Shown piece by piece: positions 43,225 to 54,027 of a stretch of DNA of 64,000 nucleotides (positions are counted from its first letter, which is position 1; every line of letters starts with the position of its first letter). The DNA comes from Staphylotrichum longicolle (lineage: Eukaryota; Ascomycota; Sordariomycetes; Sordariales; Chaetomiaceae). The DNA is taken from the NCBI GenBank assembly GCA_019096155.1, contig JAHCVI010000004.1, positions 3,534,001 to 3,598,000 on the forward strand, in the 5' to 3' direction. Position numbers and translations under genes: made by a program. The notes beneath the pieces are model-generated. The model saw only the letters and a list, made by a program, of their open reading frames with translations, had not been told where the DNA came from and made no database searches.

Positions 43225-44268
43225 CTAGTTCTTCGTCTTCCCGCCCTGCATAAATGTCCATGGGCTATCAACAGCCCAAGGCGTGCCCGACTCGCCGTCG
43301 TTGTGATCCAGCCACTCGTAGGGCATCCACGAGAAACCATTGTCGCCCCATTTGTCACCCCAAGAGTTCTGAATATAGAAGGCGCCCCTGCTCGACGACC
43401 CAGGCGCCTTCTTGTTGTTATCCCAGCCCAAAGCAATGAGCGCATGGCGGCGGTTCGCATAGCCCTCTCCGCGGATCGGGATCGGCCAGACGCTGTTGTT
43501 CGGCTTGCCATTGTTTGACCCAGTACCCCACGTCCACCACGAATCGTACAGCTTGCACGCAAAGACGATGGGGTATCCGCGCTGGATGCAGCGCTTCCAG
43601 CACTCGGCGGAGCGCTCGCTGGGACGGGCGTAGCCCAAAGCCTGGTGCAGCACGGCGTTGGTGAAGCACTCGGGCTCCGGGATCCGGGCCGGCCAGTCGG
43701 TGGGCTTGAAAAACTTGTTGGTGTCCGCCTGGACTTGGTTGTCGTACGGCCACTTGCCGCTGCCGACCTTGTGGTCGTTGATGGAGGCGTCTTCGGGAGG
43801 GGCACCCAGGGCGCGCATGATCTTGATGACATCGCGCGCGTTGGAGCCGCTGTCCTTGAGCTGCACGGCTTGGTCGCCCTGGGGGAGGCTGCCCCGCTGG
43901 CGCAGGCCGTCGTAGAACTTGGCAGAGGGAACTGCGGGCCACGGGTTCTTGACGGCGCCGTAGCGAGCGACGTAGTACAGGAAGAGGCGCGATGGCACGT
44001 AGTCGTCGTACTGAACGCCCTGGCGTTGCAGCTCGTACAGGTACAGCTGGGCGATGGCGTTGGTCATGCACGTGCCAATGTTGCCTTGGTGGAACACGCC
44101 ATTCTTGTTGACCTTGTAGTTGAGTGGCGCCTTGAGAACGCTGAAATCGGGCGGCAAAGGTCCCATGCTCATGCCCATCTCCGACATGTCGACCTCCTTG
44201 TCCCGCGGATCGGGCTGGTCGAAGATCGCGCCGGGGAGGAAGTTATCGGGGAACTCGTGGTGCGACAT
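43225..44268 (-). CDS. Papain-like C1A cysteine peptidase, intracellular
   Basis: A 347-residue intronless protein with the complete papain-type active site. Oxyanion Gln and nucleophile Cys lie in FHQGNIGTCMTNAIAQLYL (Q-x5-C), the His in NRRHALIALGWDN, and the Asn in FYIQNSWGDKWGDNGFSWMP. There is no signal peptide and no I29/cathepsin propeptide. The N-terminal ~55 residues are acidic and Met/Pro-rich (VDMSEMGMSMGPLPPDFSVL). The catalytic Cys is close to the N-terminus (~residue 65), as in compact bacterial-type C1 enzymes. Papain-like C1A peptidases are uncommon in filamentous ascomycetes, so an acquired or lineage-restricted origin is possible. It probably acts in the cytosol. A TATA-like box lies ~110 bases upstream. 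The frame is intact. Confidence 0.85.
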   Translation of the reverse strand: MSHHEFPDNFLPGAIFDQPDPRDKEVDMSEMGMSMGPLPPDFSVLKAPLNYKVNKNGVFHQGNIGTCMTNAIAQLYLYELQRQGVQYDDYVPSRLFLYYVARYGAVKNPWPAVPSAKFYDGLRQRGSLPQGDQAVQLKDSGSNARDVIKIMRALGAPPEDASINDHKVGSGKWPYDNQVQADTNKFFKPTDWPARIPEPECFTNAVLHQALGYARPSERSAECWKRCIQRGYPIVFACKLYDSWWTWGTGSNNGKPNNSVWPIPIRGEGYANRRHALIALGWDNNKKAPGSSSRGAFYIQNSWGDKWGDNGFSWMPYEWLDHNDGESGTPWAVDSPWTFMQGGKTKN

Positions 44269-45425
44269 GTTGCTCAGGTAGGGAGGTGTGCAGATGAAGT
44301 AATTGGTCGTGGCAAGGAGATGAGAAAGCTGATGAGAGATTAAATGATCCGGACCTCAAATGTGGTTGATTTCACGACTCTTATATATCTCGTTTCTCTC
44401 TCTGAGAAGACGCCGGGACTCCTGCAACTGTTGCCGACCCTGCTGCCTCCTGTCCAAGTCAACAGCGCAGAGAGCGAGGAAGCGCCCGTGTCGCTGAGAC
44501 GTTTCAGTCTATTGACAGTCACGGCCTCATTGTCAGCGCTCAGCTGCTATCTGCTGTCCAATCGAGCCCATCTTTTGAGATTCTCGCCAGCCAGATGCTA
44601 CCCATGTTCCTAATCGAGCCTCTTTTTCGAGATTCTCAGCGCCGTTAGGAAACATCTAGAGGGGCTCTCAGCTCGAGTCCAGCCACACCTTTCGATCAAA
44701 GCGGATGTTTGCAGACACTAGCTGGGTGGAGGTGTCCCTGTACGGAATCAATGTGGAGAAACCCCACGACGAGAGTAACCGCCTATGGATGGATCGGGGC
44801 GTCCGGCAGCGGCTCCAGCTCCCAGCGGCCGAGGCCTAGACTCTCCAGAGGCAGCCTAGCAGCCAGCCCTCAACCCGCCACCGACACACGACCAATCAAT
44901 ATCACCAGCTTGCTAACACCCTGCTTACGCCTGTGGTTTCACACACGGACCCACTGTTCTTTTCAACACAGCAGACTAGCAAGACAGTCCCTAGTCGCCC
45001 TCCAATTCGGAGCTGTTCCTCCTCGTGAGACTGCGCCTCAGTGACCTTAGCTGAACCATCTCCCTCTGCAAGGTCGAAAGTATACCGTGGAAACCCTGAC
45101 ATCCCTCCTCCTCTTCTTCTGCTTCTCCCTTGGAACCTTTTTCCTGTCCCTTTCCAGAATAAAATCCGATCTCCTGGAAAGTGAAGGGAGATGACTTCAG
45201 TCCCAAGTTACAAAGGTATATCTCTTTTTTTTGGTTGGAAGGCGACTCCTTATGGACGTATATTTTCCCATGTTCGGCGTCATCGCAAGGACGACGAAAT
45301 AAACAGATCATCACTTGTCACTTGCCTACCTTACACGTCTCGTAACTGCAGTTACTACGCTGGTAACCTCTTGGGAAGCAAACCATGGATTCATGCTTGC
45401 CAGCCGTCTATCTACCATAGTCCAC
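44269..45425. other. Intergenic with imperfect direct repeat
   Basis: No gene is supported. AATCGAGCCCATCTTTTGAG (from about 44560) recurs imperfectly as AATCGAGCCTCTTTTTCGAG (from about 44612), each followed by ATTCTC, giving a ~30-base near-duplicate 52 bases apart. Confidence 0.55.
44380..44387 (-). promoter_or_regulatory. TATA-like box of the C1 peptidase gene
   Basis: TATATAAG on the minus strand, about 110 bases upstream of the start codon at 44268. Confidence 0.5.
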
Positions 45426-46385
45426 CTACAGCTCCAAGCCCTTATACGCCTCCTCCAAGCTCTGCAGCCCCTGCACCCCCAAATCCGCCTTGGTCAACAC
45501 CTTCCCCCCGCTCGGATCCGACCAGCTCCTCTCGCGAAACTCCTCCCAAAACTCCATCATCCCGCCCATCTCCTCCGCCCACAGCGGCCAGACCTCCCGA
45601 AACGCCTGCCCGCTGACCTGCACAAACTGCGCCTTGGTGCCCCTGGCCGCCGCCCACATCTGCAGCATCTCGCCCGCCGTGTACCCGGCGCAGCCGGCGA
45701 GCACGATCGCGCCGTTGCGCGTCTTGTCGGGCTGCTCGACCGCGGCCTTGACGAACGACCCCACGTTGACCGACACGTCCCCGATGGTCTGGATGGGCGT
45801 GTCGGGCGCGTAGTTGGCCAGCTGGATGTACTTCTCCGCCGTGCCGATCCAATACGGTCGGAACATGGGGAACTGGTAGTTGGCGTGGTACCAGGTGACC
45901 CAGAAGAAGGTGGTCTTGCGCAGCAGGTCGGGCTGCTTGTCGCGGATGTAGGCGTCGATGCGGTTCTTGCCCTCGAAGTGCGGGACGAGGTACTTGCCCG
46001 ACGAGATGGCCAGGGCGTTGGGCAGGGTGCTCCAGATGTAGTGCTCGAGCGTCGGCGTGGAGGCGGCGGCTTGCGCGAGGTTGATGCCCTGCTGGACTTC
46101 GACCTCCATGGCTTTGGTGGCGGACTGGTGGGCGGTGAAGGGCTCGAAGAAGTTGGTCACCGCGTAGATGATGTGGGAGCCCTCAAAGGCGGTTTGGAGG
46201 GAGGCCGGGTCGTTGAGGTCGGCAGCGACGACTTCGGCGCCCTGGGCGGCGAGGGCCTTGCCGGCCTCACTGGACGGGTTGCGCGTGATGGCGCGGACGT
46301 GGTAGGCGGGGTTGTTGAGGAAGGCCCGGACTACGCCCTTGCCTTGGGCACCAGTGGCGCCGACGATGGTGATGGTCTTGGCCAT
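45426..46385 (-). CDS. NmrA-like family NAD(P)-binding protein
   Basis: A 319-residue intronless NmrA-family protein starting at 46385. The N-terminus carries the Rossmann motif ITIVGATGAQGKGVVRAF (GxxGxxG), then VRAITRNPSSEAGKAL and VVAADLNDPASLQTAFEGSH, which are characteristic of NmrA and HSCARG-like proteins. EHYIWSTLPNA replaces the Tyr-x3-Lys catalytic motif of true dehydrogenases. By family analogy it may bind NADP(H) and act as a redox or nitrogen-status sensor rather than an enzyme. It is a different subfamily from the gene at 28040. The frame is intact and neighbours give no further clue. Confidence 0.86.
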   Translation of the reverse strand: MAKTITIVGATGAQGKGVVRAFLNNPAYHVRAITRNPSSEAGKALAAQGAEVVAADLNDPASLQTAFEGSHIIYAVTNFFEPFTAHQSATKAMEVEVQQGINLAQAAASTPTLEHYIWSTLPNALAISSGKYLVPHFEGKNRIDAYIRDKQPDLLRKTTFFWVTWYHANYQFPMFRPYWIGTAEKYIQLANYAPDTPIQTIGDVSVNVGSFVKAAVEQPDKTRNGAIVLAGCAGYTAGEMLQMWAAARGTKAQFVQVSGQAFREVWPLWAEEMGGMMEFWEEFRERSWSDPSGGKVLTKADLGVQGLQSLEEAYKGLEL

Positions 46386-47911
46386 TGCTCTTCTAAGACG
46401 GTTAAACTGGGCTGTAGGACTCCTCTCGAACGTGGTTGAAGTGGTCTTGTGAACCTTGTTTGTGATTGCTTCTCTCAAACTGGAACTCTTGAACTGATTG
46501 TGGTCTGCGTGCTGTTTTGAGAAACGAAATCTTGATTCAAGCTGTCGCCAATCTCGTACTTATACATTTCAAGCCCAACCATCAGGGAAACGTGCAGCCG
46601 TTCGTGTTGCCATTATTGGATGACAAACCCCCTGGTTTGCCAGTTGAGCCGGAGAGTATTGATAGACAGGGCGTGAAAGCCCGAAACGCAGAATATGCAT
46701 CGCGTCATTGTGCTGTAAGCAAATGTTGCATCATCGCGAGATTTGAAACCTAGCATTTTGTCAGCCTAGCCGAGCCCGGACCGTGGGAGAATGGAAAAGA
46801 GATGTTCCGTACACGGATGTGTACAGTCAGCGCCAATGCACTCTGTTTGACAAAGGGCGTATTGGAGTCGTGTTCGGGATGCTGAATAATGGCTTCATAT
46901 TGCCCGACCAATCGAGGATGAGACCGGTTCGGATGTTGCCAAGAGAAATTAGACCACACGGAAACACGCGAGACTTTGTTGATGCACCCCGCGGAAGTGT
47001 CCGAGTCAAAACCGAACGTCCGGACTGAAGAGCGGGAGAGTGTCACTTCAGGGCAAGTCCGACTAAAAGAACACCAACTTTGTTGGCAGAACTTCTGGTC
47101 GAACGACGTGGAATCAATGATGTGGAATCATAGGCGTCGAGTTTGGAAGACGCCTCGGTCGAGGGTGTAACCGTGATAGCCACCATACTGTGAATGTGGC
47201 GTGCGCTGGTGAGGCTGGCAAAAGACGATGATGTGGTGTTTTGGGCGCGATTGACTGTTTGCTTCTCTTTCAAGGGTGAGCTCGCATTTTAGGACTTCTC
47301 AGACCATCAAAAAACTGGAGACACAGGACCATTGCCGGTTATACCCAAAGGGATGACCGCGAGGCTTAGTCTTTTTTTCAAGATTAAGTTTCATGTTGTG
47401 CAAGCACCAAGATGTTGGAGCGGAGGGGAACTTCAGTCGCTCCTTCCCCAACTCGAATTCTCCCAGCCTTTCCTCTCCATACAGCGTCATCAGGAAAATC
47501 CGGGCCCTGCTGCCTAATCTCGTTCCAATTCAGACGCCGTTTCCATTTTCTCCTGTACTCGTTTCTCTGGCACAAAACTGAACCCATTTCTTGTCGGCAT
47601 CTCTCAATCAACGGCCATGATCAACCACCTCCGACGGACCCAAGATTCGACATTCCACCATTTCTGAGTGCATCGTATGCAGGAGTTGTTCATTTACTGT
47701 GTATTGCCGGGTAGGTTATGCCTCTCCAGTTGTACTCATCATCAGACTGCTGATTCTGCGACGTCCAAAGCATCGGGCAGTCGTTGGATGAGGGTTTTAC
47801 TTGATACAACCCTTGGTCCCGAGACAATTTGACGATCAGGTGATTGGGATTCTGTCTCTTCACTGTCAACCGGCAAAAATTGCTGACTCGGACTCAAATG
47901 GCAGTTGCACA
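46386..47911. other. Intergenic, 1.5 kb
   Basis: Only short overlapping open frames without domains. It includes the promoters of the two outward-facing neighbours. No RNA gene or repeat was seen. Confidence 0.6.
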
Positions 47912-48793
47912 ATGGATGCGGATTCCACCACCGGAACGGGCGTCTTTCCAGTTCCGAGAGATGATAACCCAACGAATTCGGCTGCGGAATCCGCCAACAC
48001 GGCCATTGATATATCAACTTTCTTTCCGTTCTTGCGCATGCCCCTCGAGCTCCGCAACATGGTGTACCGCCTGATGGTCGTTTCTCCTCACCGGATTCAC
48101 CTCGACTGCTTCCTTCCAACTCAGGGGAGGTGCCTCCACCGCTTGGTCATCTGCACGCCACTTCTTCGAGTCTGTCGTCAGATTAGCACTGAGGCTCTCA
48201 ATGTTCTTTATGGAGAGAACGAGTTTGTCTGTGACGGGGATCGCGTGCCTTCGAGCATTCTGGAACATATCTCACAGGAAAACCGACTGCGACTTCGGAC
48301 CATCTGCATTACGCACCCTTGTTCTGTGCGTGGTGTTGACCTCGACCCTGAAGACCAAGATGATGGTCATTGGAGCGTCAGCTCTGTCTCCGATAGTGAT
48401 TCCAGTGGATATGACTACCTTGATTTTGGCTTTCACAACCACGTCAACGACCTTGAGAGCGGCGAGCAGATGATCGCCCCGGAAGACGTTTGGCATGATG
48501 AGCCAGGCAGTTGGCGAGCCATCTTTGCGAATCTCACTCGCCTCACCATCACCCTCGTGGTCGACTGTTGTAGTTTGAGCGAGTCACTTATTTCTCAGGA
48601 CGAGGGATTTAAGCAATATGCGTCTCGGACAATCAAGCGCGCCCTGCGTTTCTACGATGAGAACGTTCCCGACACAGTGACGGTGCGTCGTCGCGTTTGG
48701 TGCTCGATGCACAGATGCTCCTGTGTCAAGAAAAAGAAGAAATGCGCAAGGATTCAGCGATACGTCACGGAGGTGTGGTTGATGGCTTCTTAA
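47912..48793 (+). CDS. F-box/2EXR-like domain hypothetical protein
   Basis: A 293-residue intronless protein. The ATG at 47912 opens MDADSTTGTGVFPVPRD; the frame is open upstream but lacks a better start. The recognisable part is FFPFLRMPLELRNMVYRLMV followed by LLRVCRQISTEALNVLYGEN, the two-helix pattern of fungal F-box-like / 2EXR proteins. An acidic Ser/Asp-rich insertion (SVSSVSDSDSSGYDY) follows, and near the C-terminus there is a Cys/Lys cluster (WCSMHRCSCVKKKKKCAR). These proteins are numerous in filamentous fungi and mostly uncharacterised. A substrate-adaptor role for ubiquitin ligases is possible only if the F-box part truly binds Skp1. Confidence 0.75.
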   Translation: MDADSTTGTGVFPVPRDDNPTNSAAESANTAIDISTFFPFLRMPLELRNMVYRLMVVSPHRIHLDCFLPTQGRCLHRLVICTPLLRVCRQISTEALNVLYGENEFVCDGDRVPSSILEHISQENRLRLRTICITHPCSVRGVDLDPEDQDDGHWSVSSVSDSDSSGYDYLDFGFHNHVNDLESGEQMIAPEDVWHDEPGSWRAIFANLTRLTITLVVDCCSLSESLISQDEGFKQYASRTIKRALRFYDENVPDTVTVRRRVWCSMHRCSCVKKKKKCARIQRYVTEVWLMAS

Positions 48794-49319
48794 TCTGCCA
48801 CGGCATGTTGAGTTGGGATTGGGTTGGGGTTGGATTTGCATCTCAGTTGCTACATGGTCCTGCGGTGAGGTGCCTTTCTCCAGGCAGGAGACAGCACCCG
48901 ATCGAGGAAACTCATGACCTTTCCGTCTCTAACAACAAAAGACCATTGGTCGGTTCGCTTCGAATTTTTGACATGAGACTTTGTCCAGCGGCTGCAGTTC
49001 TCGTCTTCGACCTCCTCAAGCTTTTTACAGCGCGATGCTTGGTCGTATTTGTCAGGACATGGCGAGTTTCGGGTGGATCCAACTGAAAAAGGGGCAAATT
49101 CTGCCATACAAGTTCATGAATGCAGAAGGCGGTGAGCAATTCATAAGGGCTCGTTCAGCTCATTCGCTGCCGTTCCCGAGTCTTGAGACGTGAAGGACCA
49201 ATCAATTTCCACGACTCCGGACTCATTTTGACATCTGACAGCGCGCAACTCCTCTTGCGCTTCCCTTGCACACTCAAGGACCATGTGACGAAGAAACCGG
49301 GCCGGACCTTGGATGCAAA
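48794..49319. other. Intergenic
   Basis: Between the 2EXR-like gene and the acyltransferase. No supported feature. Confidence 0.6.
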
Positions 49320-50828
49320 ATGTCGGCTCCCAAAACCCGCTCAAGCGGCGACCAGAACCGCGCCGAGCACGGCGGACTGCTCGACTCACTTGAGCTGGTG
49401 GATCTCGAGGCCCTCAGCCGCCCTGATACCAGCAAACCCAGGGGTAGGGCCTCGCTCGCCGGCCTCATATCCTGGTTATTATCTCTGATCCTCCGCGCCA
49501 TCCGCTACCCTCCCCCCGGATCCCTCCGGTTACGGCGGACCTCATGGCTTGACGGCGTCCGGGGCGTTGCTGCCATGGCCGTCTTCATCTTCCACGCCAT
49601 GGGCTGCTGGGCCCCCCTCGTGCCTGCCTGGCACGCCGACAAGGACCAAACCAGCCTCCTCCAGCTTCCTCTCATCCGGACCATATTCGTCTCCGGCGGC
49701 GGCGCCGTGTCCGTCTTCTTCGTCCTCTCGGGCTACGTCCTCACGCACCGCTGTCTCGGCCTGATCCGCGCCGGCTCCGCGCGCGATGTCTACCCGGCCG
49801 TCGCCTCCTCCGCCTTCCGCCGCGGCTTCCGCCTCTACCTCCCGCCCATCGCTCTGACCTTTTGCGAGATGCTCATGACGCGCTTCGGCTTCGCGCCGCC
49901 GCTCAACTTCTCCTTCAAGCCGGAGCCCACCCTCCTCGCGCAGTTCCTCGACTGGCTCGCGTCCACCAACCGGCTCATCAACCCGCTCCACAACCTCCCC
50001 GCCGCCCTCCGCGGCACCGTCGCCCACCCCAAGTACGACGCCGTCATCTGGACCATCCCCGTCGAGTTCTACGGCTCACTCGCCTGCTACGCGCTGCTCG
50101 CCCTTCTCGCGCGCAGCGCCTCGCACACCCGCCTGCGCCTCGCCCTCCTCGCCCTCCTCCCCGCCCTCGCCATGGTCGCGGGGTCGTGGAACCTGTCGTG
50201 CTTCACGGCCGGCATGCTCCTCGCCGACCTCAACCTGGGCCAGGACGACTCGCTCCCGCCCAATCCGGACCCCGTCCAGAGATCGCGGCGCACCCTCCTC
50301 TGGAGCGCCGTCCTCGCGCTGTCGTTCTACGTCGCGGGGTTCCCGACGCTCGTGTTCCCCTCGGCCCGCGCCGACCCCATGCCCGGGTTCGAGACGCTGC
50401 GCGCGCGGATCCCCGCGGGCGCGGCGAGCAGGATGGAGGACCCGGCGCGCTTCTGGTGGTCCGTCGCGGGCGCCGCGCTGCTGTGGTCCGTCTCGCAGCT
50501 GCCGAGGGTCAAGGCCGTGTTCGAGACGTACCTGTGCCAGTACCTGGCCAAGGTGTCGTTTGCGCTGTATCTGGTGCACGAGTTTTGTATCGTGCTGTTT
50601 GGGCTGCGGCTGCAGGGGTGGTTGATGTGGTTGTTTGGGGTGGGAGCCGCGGGGCAGGAGAAGGGGGTGTGGTATTGGGTGGTGTGCGTGGTTTGGTTTG
50701 TGGTGTTTGGGGTGCCCGTGTTTGCGGTGGCTGCGCAGGTGGAGAGGTGGGTTGACGTGCCGAGCGTGAGGTTTGCCAAGGGTGTAGAGGAAAGGTGTTT
50801 GAGGGCATGGAAGAAGTTGCGAGCATAG
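49320..50828 (+). CDS. Acyltransferase-3 family membrane protein
   Basis: A 502-residue intronless integral membrane acyltransferase (acyltransferase 3 family). The ATG at 49320 starts MSAPKTRSSG; a cytosolic segment precedes the family signature SWLDGVRGVAAMAVFIFHAM (R and H are the conserved polar residues). VSVFFVLSGYVLTHR and VIWTIPVEFYGSLACYALL follow. About nine to ten hydrophobic helices can be counted up to VVCVVWFVVFGVPVFAVAAQ. Family members transfer acetyl or other acyl groups to sugars, lipids or secondary metabolites from the membrane. The substrate is unknown. Very high GC in third positions creates long antisense open frames that are not genes. The frame is intact. Confidence 0.9.
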   Translation: MSAPKTRSSGDQNRAEHGGLLDSLELVDLEALSRPDTSKPRGRASLAGLISWLLSLILRAIRYPPPGSLRLRRTSWLDGVRGVAAMAVFIFHAMGCWAPLVPAWHADKDQTSLLQLPLIRTIFVSGGGAVSVFFVLSGYVLTHRCLGLIRAGSARDVYPAVASSAFRRGFRLYLPPIALTFCEMLMTRFGFAPPLNFSFKPEPTLLAQFLDWLASTNRLINPLHNLPAALRGTVAHPKYDAVIWTIPVEFYGSLACYALLALLARSASHTRLRLALLALLPALAMVAGSWNLSCFTAGMLLADLNLGQDDSLPPNPDPVQRSRRTLLWSAVLALSFYVAGFPTLVFPSARADPMPGFETLRARIPAGAASRMEDPARFWWSVAGAALLWSVSQLPRVKAVFETYLCQYLAKVSFALYLVHEFCIVLFGLRLQGWLMWLFGVGAAGQEKGVWYWVVCVVWFVVFGVPVFAVAAQVERWVDVPSVRFAKGVEERCLRAWKKLRA

Positions 50829-50975
50829 ATCAGATGAGATTTGCGTGCAATCCAAGATTTTCTGTAAGATTTTACTGTATTTAGAGGTTCAAATAATGGG
50901 AATACTTGGCGATTACGTCCAAATTATATCACAAGAAAGGTATATATATCCTATCCACCTTTGACCGTCTGCAGA

Positions 50976-52765
50976 TCACGCCTCCCAGGGCTTCTTCACG
51001 CCCTTCTCCTCATACCACTCCCCCACCCATCCCTTCATTTGCGCCGCCGCATCCTCCGCCAATGCCTTCACCTCAGCATTCGCCGCCCAGTTTGGCCCAT
51101 ACATATCCGAGCAGTGCACGCCCCCCTTGACCAGCCTAACAGGCAGCTGCTTGGTGCTCTTGAGCGGGCCACCCGGCCGGAACTGGCTCGACAAGGTGGC
51201 ATCGCGCCACGGATCAAGCTCGCCGTTGGTGTGCATGGCGCGCGTCGTGTTAGTGACGCTCCATCCACCCGTCCAGCGATTCACGTCGCGCGCCCGCTTG
51301 CCCTCGATGATGCCGTAGGAACCCTCGGCAGGCGGGAAGAGCAGCGGGCATTGCTTGCGCCAGTAGGTTGGGTTGACGAGGCGGGAGACGAGAGACGGGC
51401 GGGTGAGCGGCGCACCGTCCTGCCACCACTCAAACCTGAAAAATGTTTAATATCTCTTCTGGTCGGAGTACGAGGGGTAGACCTACGGCTCGTTGCAAAG
51501 CATCCACATCCATTGCCGGTTGACGTAGTTGCCGGGGGTCAGGTCCTTGTAGGCGACATTGGAAGCGTTCAGGTTCTGGAAACATCCGACGTTGTACTTG
51601 CCCTGCCACTCGGGGTAACCGGATTGCTCGCAGACTATAAAAGATCAGTCAATGTGCAGTGGTGATGCAAAAAGAGAATCTTACAGCCGGGGATGATCTC
51701 CTCCTTCATGTACTTAGCGTAGCCATCCAAAGCCTTGGTCAAGCCGACGCCCCAGGCACCAGGAACCTTGTTGGTCGAGTTGGGCCACACGTTCTCAACG
51801 TAGTCGCAGAAGCGGTAGTACGGGTTGTAGCCGTTGTTCTTGACCGAGTAAAACTGCGTCGACTGCCACTGCCATGGGCCCCATTCCAGAGCACTTGACG
51901 TCTGTCAGTTCTGCCAAACGAGTTTGATGGCGCAAGTGACTCACGCAGCAAAGTCGGCATCCTCGAGGTCGCCGAGCATGAACTTGTCCTTCAGCTCCTT
52001 CTTGTGCTCCTTGGAGCCAAAAGTCAACACCAAGTCAACGTAGTTGACCACCGCGCCGACGTCAACGCTGCAGTTCTTCGGCGTAGCCTCTTGCACGGGC
52101 TGGAAATACTGCCAAAAATCACCGACCGCCTCCACGACACCGCTCGAGCTATAGTATGCCCAAAACGTGCCCGGCTCCAGCGCAGCAAGCCAACCGGCCA
52201 GCGCACCGGCGTACGAGCCACCAGCAAACACCCACGGGGCCTTGTCGGCCGAGCTCGCACCGGAGTCGTCAAACGGCGGCACAAACGTCTTGGCAAAGTA
52301 CGTGAGGTCCTTGAGCGAGTTGTCGAGTGTCAGAGCGCGTAGGTTCTGCACCGTCAGCTCCTGGTACGGCGACGACTCGCCCCAATATCGGTGCTCGAGG
52401 ATGACAACGGCGCCGCCAGTCTGGTTGGCCATTAGGCCCGACAAGCGGGCGCTGCTGAGCCAGGTCCGGTTGAAGCCCGTGCCGCTCTGCTCGCCGGGGG
52501 TGACGAGGTAGATGGGTGACCCGGGCCCCTTCCAGAACTCCGTACCATACCAGTAGCGCTGCTTGAAGGTGCCGAGACGGGTTGGCATGGTCGATCAGCT
52601 GGTCGAAGGTCCCCAGCCATTGAATGACTCGGCGCGCTTATGAAGGGTGTCGATGGACGTGGTGTCGTCGTCCGGGCCGATGTCCATAGCCGTGCTGCGG
52701 AGGAAGGCAGTGGCATGGCGAGTAAAAAGGAGGCCCGCCGCGAGGGCGGTGATGGAGAGCCTCAT
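50976..52765 (-). CDS. Secreted serine peptidase S28 (Pro-Xaa carboxypeptidase family)
   Basis: An extracellular serine exo-peptidase of family S28, which releases residues after proline. The start at 52765 gives the signal peptide MRLSITALAAGLLFTRHATA. Then ESFNGWG leads into LGTFKQRYWYGTEFWKGPG. Between these, near 52615 and 52570, one and then two bases appear to be missing; the correct frame would read FDQLIDHANPS between them. The nucleophile is in FAGGSYAGALAGWLAALEPG, the Asp in NGELDPWRDAT and the His in GGVHCSDM. Three introns (near 51940, 51685-51640 and 51485-51435) interrupt the gene. Length ~550 residues is typical. Apart from the N-terminal breaks all catalytic elements are intact. 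Confidence 0.87.
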
Positions 52766-53939
52766 GGCTGAAACTTTGTCGAGGATCGGGTGGTTGTCCT
52801 GCGATCGGCCAAGACAAGAGGTGCAAGTGCAGCTTCCATCGCGGCAATGCCGTGTTTATGAGCAAGCAAGCGCAAACTCCATAATGCGACGGCCGGCTTG
52901 CGGGTTCCCACCGCACGTTGTGGACAGGGGCAGGCGTGGCGCGCATTGGAAGGCGGGCACATCACAAAGAGGCAGCTGGCAGGGTGACACTGCCCCCGGC
53001 ACGACACAAGCCCACCATCCAGCGCGATTGGCCGTTGCATATCGCGTGGGCATGAACCTGCGCAACGAGGTGCAACAGGTACAGAGTGGGCGGGACTGGG
53101 CGGGAGTTGGCGCAGGGTGCCCAGATGATCTCCGTCACCTTCCCGTTCCGGGTATTGGGGTCCGCCCGCACGGGGAGGTCCTCCGGTTCGGCGGCGCCAT
53201 GCTGAAGATGCACTCCACCCGCCCCGCTGAAGGCGATCCGGGTTTTGGAAGGTGTTGTCGCGCGCACGGCGCGATTGTTGGGAAGATTGTCCGGAGTTGG
53301 ATGTCCAGCGCGCCGTGCGGATGCGTCGGGATGATGAGACTGGAAATTGTTGGCAGCAGAGGTCTTCCTTGAACGTTCAGGACTTCGGGGGATTCCCGGG
53401 ACGGGTGTTGATTAAACCTGCGGGGCAGCGTCTGACACTCTGACTCTGTGCAGGATGGATGCACAAAGAGGAATGGCAGTTGGCACTTGGCAGCCGGCAA
53501 TCAATCTGAAAGTCATGCAATCAGTCCCATCGCAGGCATAGAGGGTAAATTCAGGTCCTTAGGTCCAGGTTGTCCGACGAGCACTGGAGCTCATCCGATG
53601 GGTCCAAGCCATTCCTGCCGTCAAACAGGCGCCTTCCCTGTTTGGCCTAGATTGGCAGCAGGCACACACAGGAATCAGGAAGGAGTCGCTGTGTGTTCAA
53701 GCCTTGCCGAGGAACCTGGAAGGCTTGTTTCCTTCCTCCAACGGCAGCCCCGTTAAACCCGATCTGCATTCTCCTTTCCCATTCTCCAATATCCATTTCC
53801 GTTCCACCGTCCACTGCAACTGGGCGTTTTTGTGGGGTACAGGATGGTTTGCAGTTGCGCTGTATCCATGGTGCACCTCCAGTCCGAGCCAGTCACTCAA
53901 ACTCCAATTCGGATCCACACAGCAACTCCATCGGATAAT
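52766..53939. other. Intergenic, 1.2 kb
   Basis: Upstream region of the S28 gene, running to the tRNA. Long open frames on both strands (for example 52647-53372) reflect GC bias and show no domain. Nothing else was recognised. Confidence 0.6.
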
Positions 53940-54027
53940 CCCCTTGTGGTGTAGTTGGCTATCACGTTCGGCTGTAAAGGAATTTATTGATACCGAAAGG
54001 TCACCGGCTCGATTCCGGTCGAGGGGA
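53940..54027 (+). tRNA. tRNA-Tyr (GUA) with a short intron
   Basis: The sequence folds as a tRNA. Acceptor stem CCCCTTG (53940-53946) pairs with CGAGGGG (54020-54026), discriminator A. The D-arm follows, anticodon stem TTCGG pairs with CCGAA, and T-stem ACCGG pairs with CCGGT around loop CTCGATT. The anticodon loop starts CTGTAA, giving anticodon GTA (Tyr). A ~14-base intron (AGGAATTTATTGAT) follows position 37, as expected because eukaryotic tRNA-Tyr genes normally carry an intron there. The C1-G72 pair and A73 also fit eukaryotic tRNA-Tyr. Confidence 0.92.

Noticed and set aside
43645..44343. 232-codon plus-strand open frame opposite the C1 peptidase
   Set aside because: No recognisable motif, and the minus strand encodes the complete papain-type active site.
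45315..46439. 374-codon plus-strand open frame opposite the NmrA-like gene
   Set aside because: It is the shadow of a GC-rich coding strand; the minus strand has a full Rossmann protein.
49542..50855. Long antisense and alternate-frame open frames over the acyltransferase
   Set aside because: They are Pro/Arg/His-rich low-complexity translations. The plus-strand frame has membrane helices and the acyltransferase-3 signature.
52647..53372. 241-codon open frame upstream of the S28 gene
   Set aside because: It starts inside the S28 signal-peptide region on the opposite strand and has no recognisable content.
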